Positions 58,166 through 64,000 of a DNA stretch of 64,000 bases are shown here, in pieces. Made by a program: the position numbers and the translations under genes. Source of the stretch: Diphasiastrum complanatum (lineage: Eukaryota > Streptophyta > Lycopodiopsida > Lycopodiales > Lycopodiaceae); NCBI GenBank assembly GCA_029204225.1, contig CM055103.1, positions 49,199,756 through 49,263,755 of the forward strand. Reading direction: 5' to 3'. The stretch's first letter is position 1. Every line of letters begins with the position of its first letter. Under the pieces are notes generated by a model that worked only from the letters and a program-made list of their open reading frames with translations, did not search any database and was not told the origin of the DNA.

Positions 58166-60120
58166 GCGGATTCCCTAACAAGTTACATGGGAAGTCCGTG
58201 GGGCTAGCATGGCACGGATCTACCCTAGTACCCGACACTATGTTCAACATCATGTCTCTTTGTATGCGTGCATGGATTAATAGCATTATTACGTGTTTGA
58301 ATTGCTTTATGAGCTGAATACATTCTCTTTGCTCTAACACTGATCAGTATGGCCTCTGCCCTGATACGGTTTTGATTCAAGGGCAGAATGTATTGCTATT
58401 TATAAGATGTATGGTTGGGAAGATGGGACGAATGTTTTGTTATTGCATTCAAGCTGATAAAGTAGCGAATCTTGTTTCGGAAATGGATAACAACTGATGC
58501 TCAACTATGACACCCGTCTCCCTCACTTAACTAATTCGTGCAGTTTTGTTTTGTGGGATGGTGGCAGGTAACAACTGGGTGTCCTAAAATTTGCTTCAAT
58601 TTTTGGTACTCTGTATTGTAAGACTTTATACAGCTTTATTTTAACCTGTTATGTTATAAATTGAAGGGTTCAAAGGGTTTGGTCTTGACTTGTCAAGAGG
58701 GACTACTGTTACTCTCTCAAAGCATCTTTTTAAGATGCCAACCTGACTACCTTACCTTTACCTTTACTTGTATTTTATGGCTAACAAGGTCTGTTTTAAG
58801 ATGTAGTCCATAGGATGGTTCCATGATGTTGTTACTCTTGGTTATGGGGAGCCCCTTCCTCCTCCTAACCCTTTTGTTCAAACTGTCATTTGTTGCATGA
58901 AGAAAGTTGTTGATGTTCACAAACTCATTACTTCTTATGATAAGGCTACTTGTGATGCGATTGGACCTGATGATAAGATCTTTTGCCTGGTTGACTTAAT
59001 GATTACTATGGATTGGATCAAACTATATATGGATTTCAAAGTTTCTGCAATTTACATATTCGAAAGATATTTGCCTGTTTGGAAAAAGAAAATGGTGACC
59101 TTTCTATTGATGCCCCTAGCCTCATTGAACCTCCTACCTCATCGCATCTTCTAATCTTTATTGAAGACCTTGATGATGATAGTGCATCACAGTTGAAATC
59201 TTTTTCGCAAAAAATCTGTGAAGTAGACAACCAGTCGGCCTTTGAATTATGCCAATCCAAAAGTTGCCACGTACCCTTGGTACCCAATCGCACTATTGAG
59301 TTTAAATCTGCCAAGTCCGCCTTTAAACTCTGGAGCCTTCCTTCCGTTAATTTTTTTGGCACCCATTTCTGTTGAGCTCTGGATTGTCCTTACGCATCTT
59401 ACTGAAGCTGAAATTCAGTCCTGCAAGCTTGCTTCTTTGCATAAGAATCCCTCTTTTGTTAAACCTATTGCATTTGATACCGTTATCAAGATGAGCAAAT
59501 TTGAACCTACAAGATGTCCTTCTGAGCAAACCTGGGCTAGAACTAGAGGCCACTCTGAGACCGACTTCAATATAATAGACCTACATCAAGCCAGAATCTG
59601 GAACTGGAAAAGACCCTTCTTTAAGTGCAAATGTGGTGACAAATGTAAAATCAATTCTTCTATCATTTGGTTTGATCTCGCTATCTGGTATATGATGAAC
59701 AATCTTGCAAAATTCTTCCCTGATGCATCTTCAGAACCAAATCAATGCCTTCTTTCTTTGGCTTCATAAGCTTGCTAGAGATGTTGTCAAATCCCACCTT
59801 GCTTTTATGTACATCAGACAACATATGATTGAAGCCGCCATTGAATTATCCCTTAACCCTATGGCCAAGCTGCTTGCTCACCTTGGCGATGCTGAGAATA
59901 TACGAGAGATCGAATGCCTTCTTAAAAAAAAGGTTCTCTACCTTACATGATAAATACTTCCTAAATACAAGCAGAAAAACAGGTTCCTTCAATTTAAATA
60001 ATCCAAGCTCAGTCATCACACGCAGTGGCAACAAGAAGAGGAAGTACTTCCCAAGTAGAGGCAATGAGGGGCAAAGCAGTAGTGGAAAATGGGATCTTCC
60101 TATCAGAAAGCTGAACTTTT
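58166..60120 (+). mobile_element. Dispersed repeat, copy 2, carrying the unidentified ORF
   Basis: This copy matches 40557-42617 in the same orientation over its whole length, including the upstream noncoding part (CTGATCAGTATGGC, TGATAAAGTAG, ATGGATAACAACTGA). It lacks about 90 bp present in copy 1 near 41440-41530. Its right end, after AGCTGAACTTTTACC, abuts the copia relic. No terminal repeats were found. Confidence 0.75.
58800..60118 (+). pseudogene. Unidentified repeat ORF, copy 2
   Basis: The blocks are the same as in copy 1: LGYGEPLPPPNPFVQTVIC, KKVVDVHKLITSYDKATCD, IRKIFACLEKENGDL, IEDLDDDSASQLKSFSQ, FELCQSKSCHVPLVPNR, KLWSLPSV, FEPTRCPSEQTWARTRGH, IWNWKRPFFKCKCGDKCK, WFDLAIWYMMNNLAKFF, FFLWLHKLARDVVKSHLAF, YIRQHMIEAAIELSLNP, and AKLLAHLGDAENIREIECLL, with a GNKKRKYFPS tail. 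Frameshifts occur near 59035, 59350 and 59740. This copy keeps the tryptophans that are stops in copy 1, so the two together show the ancestral frame was open throughout. No family recognised. Confidence 0.65.
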
Positions 60121-60467
60121 ACCGTGATTGATTGCATCATCATTCTTAAAGATGGAACAAATTCCATGCTTAAATTGTACATCAAGGCCATTATCCACAC
60201 TCAACAAATTTTTATTGATAGATGATACATAAAGGACATTTTCAAGATTCATGTTTTTGGATGATCCCAAGTACAAAGAATAGTACCTACACCACTTATT
60301 CTACACTCTTGATCACTAGTTGTAAAAATAGATTTTTTAACATCATTATAAGAGAATAGAGTGAAAAAGTAGTCCTTTTGGAAAGTCATGTGAGAACTAG
60401 CCCCACTATCAATCCACCAAGCTTCACTTGTGTTGGATTTGGATGATGGTATTGAGATGGATGCCAT
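60121..60467 (-). pseudogene. Ty1/copia protease
   Basis: The minus frame 60467-60249 reads SEAWWIDSGASSHMT with an intact catalytic DSG, then FTTSDQECRISGVGTILC. The continuation around 60200 reads SINKNLLSVDN, the conserved end of the domain. Coding similarity stops at about 60125, against the repeat copy, so integrase and RT are lost. Confidence 0.82.
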
Positions 60468-61140
60468 TAGGAATGATTTTTCTTTATCCTCCTACTCTTG
60501 ATGTGCAATGTTGATTTGCTTCTCTTCTTGTGCCTTCTTCTTCTTGCAGCATTTTGATGCAAAGTGCCCCTTCTTTCCACAAAAGAAGCACTTATACTTG
60601 GATTTGTCTTTCTGCCCTTTGCCCTTTGAGCTTGATGGTGCATCCTCCTCCTTGGCCTCCTTTTGATGATTCTTCTTTGCTCCATTGTCTTCTTCTTGTC
60701 TTTGAATGAGAAGTTTGTCTTCTCATCTCCATTCTACAATAACAAGGAATTCATCCTAGCATTAATATGGAGTATCCTACACTCTTCAGCCACAAGAACA
60801 CTGTGAAGTTTATCAATAGGACAAAGTGTCTTGGATGGCAAAACTTGGAACCAAATTTGTGAATTCATCACCTAGACCATTCAGAATCACTTGGACAAAC
60901 TCCTTATCTTGAATCTTCTCTCCAATAGAGACTAACTCTTTGTTGACAAACTTGATTGATTCTAAAGCACATATTCTTGTGCATTTCTCACTTCTTCTCA
61001 TGCTTTGCAAAATTTGATTTCTAATCACGAGTACTTTAGAAGTGTTATTGGATTCATAAATTGATTTTAATGAATCCCACATCTCTTTGGCCGATGTGCA
61101 AGAAGATACTTCCTTCAAAAGATCATTGCTAACATTTATT
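60468..61140 (-). pseudogene. Ty1/copia Gag with CCHC knuckle
   Basis: The frame 61118-60813 reads VSSCTSAKEMWDSLKSIYES, LVIRNQILQSMRRSEKC and GEKIQDKEFVQVILNGLGDE, the UBN2 Gag core. In another frame a lysine-rich region precedes YKCFFCGKKGHFASKCC, a complete CX2CX4HX4C knuckle at about 60600-60550. N-terminal Gag is broken near 61140. At least two frameshifts. Confidence 0.85.
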
Positions 61141-61683
61141 TTATTGCAACTGTCTTGATTACCTCAAATTTGACTTCTAGCCACGGTTCTTACACTCCCT
61201 CACAAAGATGAAGTGAAGATAAGATGAGATTCTATCCAAGATCAATCAAATCAAGTCAATTTTGACAATTTTTGGACAAAAGAATGGCTAAAACTTGCTC
61301 CTCCCTCTTGATGGTTTTTCAAGACCTGTAAATCACTTTTAGAGGGCTTGATCCCAACCTTAATTAATTAGATTTAATGACACAAAGTCCAATCCAATCA
61401 ATGGCATACAAACATTCATGCTTTTCCTGGATCTAGCACCAAAAAACTCATCAAGATCAATCACTATGAAATTCTTTGGATCTAATAAAAAATGAAAATT
61501 ATTTTGAGGTTCAGAGCTGCCCACACGTGTGAACATTACGAAGAAATCTGACCTGATCAAGTTGATCTCCAAATCTCCACCCTTTCTATCGATTTCTAGT
61601 CGGCCCTCCAATTCTAACTTTTAGCACCAAAAACTTGCTAATTTTGGATTGTGCAAATGATTAATGATTACCTCTTGTACCTC
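61141..61683 (-). other. Copia leader between primer site and gag
   Basis: AT-rich leader; an 83-codon minus frame in it (61611-61360) shows no family features. Confidence 0.45.
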
Positions 61684-61695
61684 GCTCTGACACCA
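61684..61695 (-). other. Primer-binding site of the minus-strand copia element
   Basis: The minus strand reads TGGTGTCAGAGC immediately after the LTR end CTTTAACA. Confidence 0.85.
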
Positions 61696-62167
61696 TGTTA
61701 AAGTATAGTACTTTGGACCTTAAATGAGCCTAATAATGACTCACAAGAGGGATTGATTGATTGATTAACAATTGAATGCAAATTAGGCATCAAATTCTAC
61801 GCACATCAACCAAGAGCAACCATAAATCATTGATTATCATGAAGATTTGACCCCACACGTGTGGTACAACCTTCAGTGCAGCTTGTGGACAATAAATGAA
61901 GTTAAGAACACTTATATTTCATTAGATCACAAGAAAAAACTAAGTACATAGTGTAGAGAGTCAAGATTGCCAATGAGCTCTCAAAAATTCTAAGGCATAA
62001 CTATGGAGAGGTGATAATACATACAAAAGCTCTTCCCCACCTTGAGTTACATGAAAATCAACATGTAATAAGGAAGATGATTGAGCATTTCTGCCCTGAT
62101 TTGCCATTCTAGTCTAATCCTTGAGTTTTGCCATGTTGGTGGCTAGATTGATCAACCAACTCCATGA
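61696..62167 (-). repeat. LTR of the minus-strand copia element (outer boundary uncertain)
   Basis: It ends (minus strand) in CTTTAACA at 61696. The other end is between 62167 and 62341, because a second, oppositely oriented LTR appears to abut it. Lacks any frame with family features. Confidence 0.6.
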
Positions 62168-62341
62168 TGTTAGACCCACATGCAACAATTAACTAGTGCA
62201 TGCAATGAGAACAGTGGGTGTTGGGAGCAACTCCCACCTACCGTTCCCATGCAAACTCACACTAGGCTAGGAGGGGCCTTTTTACAAGAGAGTGCATTGG
62301 TTGGGTGGATCACACTTCATGTTGTTATGATGTTAGTAACA
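62168..62341 (+). repeat. Putative short LTR (174 bp) of the plus-strand element at the window edge
   Basis: Starts TGTTAGACCC and ends TTAGTAACA, so TGTTA/TAACA are inverted ends. One base separates it from a primer site. The 5' boundary is a best guess; the alternative is that 61696-62341 is a single LTR. Confidence 0.5.
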
Positions 62342-62342
62342 T

Positions 62343-62354
62343 TGGTATCTGAGC
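62343..62354 (+). other. Primer-binding site of the window-edge element
   Basis: TGGTATCTGAGC matches initiator-methionine tRNA with one substitution and lies between the LTR end and the leader. Confidence 0.75.
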
Positions 62355-63511
62355 ATAGAGTTTAGATCTACATTGTGATAGTGGATCATCTACATTTTCA
62401 TTGGTGATCTCTCTTTTTAGATCATTGATATTAGAGAGGAAAATTGTGTGGAACATCGGCGCCCATTCTACTGCGAATCCAGTCCATTCACAGGCCAAGA
62501 ATTTACATTTTTGGTGTGGATTTGTAGCGCACTTCTGTGCATCATTATTGGCAGGTCAAAGACAGTTTTGGGCGCATTCTTTCCATCAAGTTTTTGAGGA
62601 TTGGCGCTCTAAAGTAGGCGCTCCAGCGCATTTTTTCAGAAGAGTTTCAGCGACCTCCTACACGGATTTTCCAGTGAGCAGTTGTAGAGAAGTTGGGCGC
62701 ATTTTTTTCCTCAAAGTTAGCGCCCTTTTTGCAGATGCTCCAGCGCACTTTTTCAGAGGATCAAAGCGCATTTTGGTTGCATCATTTCTGGCAGATTGAG
62801 GCGCATTTTGGACAGCAGAAGCCAGCGCCCAAATCAGTTTTTTCCAGCAAAATTTTTCTCATGGTGATGGCGGATTGAAGCGCACTTTCTGCAGGCAGTT
62901 TAACACACAGACATCTGATTTTCCAGCGACCGCTTTTCTGGAATTTTGGGCGCATTCTGCCTCATCAGGACAGCGCTTTTCTATCGTCATTTTAGCTTCT
63001 TCTGTCCACTTTTCCAGCGAATTACTGTAGCTAATTGCTGAAGTGTATGAGGCGCACTCGCTGTGGCAGATTTGGTGCTTTTTTTTGGCTCATTGCAGAA
63101 GGCCTCATAATGATCAACTTGTTTTTCAATCTATTTTTGAGCGCTTGCCATTTACTTTTTGCCTTCATTTGGCCATCATCGTATGCACTAAATTTCAGTG
63201 GAAGGAGTTCTTTTTGGAGCGAAAAGATTACACTAGCCTCGAATCCTTGCATGCGCATCAAACTCCGGCATATTGTGAAGCGGTTTTACAGCTATTCGAA
63301 AAGGCCAACGTAGGATCATTGCATGCAAATTGGGGATTCCAGTATTCTTCTTTTCCAAGGACCCAAAGGTTGGAACCTTTGCGTGCAGCTTTGAAGCTTG
63401 AGGGGTTGTCTTCTATTTCCATCCACGAGAGGGGCTCATTTAGAGCTAAGTATTTTTCCTTATTTTTTCCTTTTGATTGCTTGACGTTTACTACTCTCTT
63501 TGAATCTCACC
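62355..63511 (+). other. Leader with recurrent GCGC motifs
   Basis: Between about 62459 and 63145 at least fifteen GCGC tetramers occur in phrases such as GGCGCATT, AGCGCACTTT and GGCGCTC, mixed with TTTTCAG- and TTTCCAGCG-type words, in otherwise AT-rich DNA. The region contains open frames but no family motif. It may hold packaging or translation-control structure. Confidence 0.5.
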
Positions 63512-64000
63512 ATGGCGACTCCCGCGGAAACTCAAATTTCCACAAGAAAAGCCATTGATGAGCTCGAAGAGGAAGCTCTTCGTTTTCAGGAGGAAAAAGT
63601 AGATATGGATGTTGATGGAGAATTTGAAACTTTCAATGAAGATGATTTTGTTTCTAAAGAACAATATCAAAAATTAGAAACTGAGGTCACTAATCTAAAA
63701 CAAACTTTAAGCAGCATGCACACAAAGCAACATAAGTCATTTGCAAAACTTAAGAGCTTGTTTGCAACCTTAGTACCTCCTACATCTATCCTCCCAGATA
63801 CAACTCTAGTTTCAGTTCCATACTTAGCTCCAGTACCTATGGTATCTCCGTTCTCTGTACCTCCCGCAGTTTCTACCCCATCGGGCGATACCAGAGTAAA
63901 CCCAAATTTGTTTAAGGATTTAAAACTACCGATCTTTAACGGAGAAGAAAAAGATAGAAACACTGATATTCTTCAAACATTTTTTAGTAAATGGAAGAAT
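63512..64000 (+). CDS. Gag-like polyprotein of an LTR retrotransposon, intact to the window edge
   Basis: ATG 63512 sits in a good context (CACCATGG) and the frame is open for 163 codons to the last base. It reads MATPAETQISTRKAIDELEE, then an acidic stretch (DMDVDGEFETFNEDDF) and KEQYQKLETEVTNLKQTLSS, a predicted coiled coil. A proline/valine-rich linker follows (SVPYLAPVPMVSPFSVPP), then LFKDLKLPIFNGEEKDRNTD and LQTFFSKWKN, which matches the beginning of Ty3/gypsy Gag (L-PIF-G followed by a helical F/W block). The protein assembles the particle. No stop or frameshift occurs, in contrast with every other retrotransposon frame here, so this copy may be young. The remainder lies outside the window. 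Confidence 0.75.
   Translation, partial: MATPAETQISTRKAIDELEEEALRFQEEKVDMDVDGEFETFNEDDFVSKEQYQKLETEVTNLKQTLSSMHTKQHKSFAKLKSLFATLVPPTSILPDTTLVSVPYLAPVPMVSPFSVPPAVSTPSGDTRVNPNLFKDLKLPIFNGEEKDRNTDILQTFFSKWKN

Overview
The window looks like nuclear DNA of a land plant, and a seedless vascular plant (fern-like) or gymnosperm is more likely than a flowering plant. The reasons are a DUF3455 secreted-protein gene split by introns, an intron-rich hAT transposase of the plant DUF659 type, Ty1/copia and Ty3/gypsy elements with plant-type initiator-methionine tRNA primer sites, a LINE, a Penelope-like reverse transcriptase, and very long GA/CT/GT/TA microsatellites. The lineage is inference; no rRNA, organelle gene or other marker is present. 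There are no operons, CRISPR arrays or recognisable tRNA genes. Almost all of the window is transposon in various states of decay, and only three stretches look like host genes.

Layout. 1-338: Ty3/gypsy RNase H relic. 1441-4884 (+): a probable two-exon gene of unknown function. 6248-6595 (+): two exons of a cyclic-nucleotide-binding domain. 6985-9217 (-): decayed hAT transposase. 11218-19940 (+): a LINE whose ORF1 is split by a complete 5,072-bp hAT element (11353-16424) with an exact 8-bp target duplication (TTACTAAG); the hAT carries a nine-exon transposase gene with only one stop and one frameshift. 20282-24506: a rearranged Ty3/gypsy chromovirus on the minus strand, with a plus-strand integrase scrap replacing its RT and an inverted LTR at its truncated gag end. 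28224-31390 (-): internally deleted Ty1/copia element. 31400-35190: AT-rich, microsatellites. 35247-36457 (-): tandem-DUF3455 secreted-protein gene lacking its last exon.

36460-40550: no gene. 40557-42617 and 58166-60120: two direct copies of a dispersed repeat with a conserved ORF that I cannot assign to any family. 42800-45060 (+): copia LTR, primer site and gag. 46802-48886: an element bounded by GGTACC-rich inverted ends between TA microsatellites, holding two convergent small genes (a charged helical 93-aa protein and an AT-hook protein). 49425-51310 (+): Penelope-like RT without a visible GIY-YIG domain. 51381-52021: CT tract and an LTR-type primer site. 52022-56590: no gene. 56600-58095 (-): MULE-like transposase relic. 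60130-61695 (-): copia gag/protease. 62168-64000 (+): short LTR, primer site, a GCGC-studded leader and an intact gag-like ORF running off the window edge.

The mobile elements show layered insertion: hAT into LINE, LTR fragments abutting one another in opposite orientation, and deletion products of both copia and gypsy elements. The best candidates for something undescribed are the two-copy repeat with the orphan ORF, the GGTACC-ended element with convergent ORFs, and the nested hAT/LINE pair. Exon positions are read from GT/AG sites, reading-frame phase and protein resemblance, not from transcripts.
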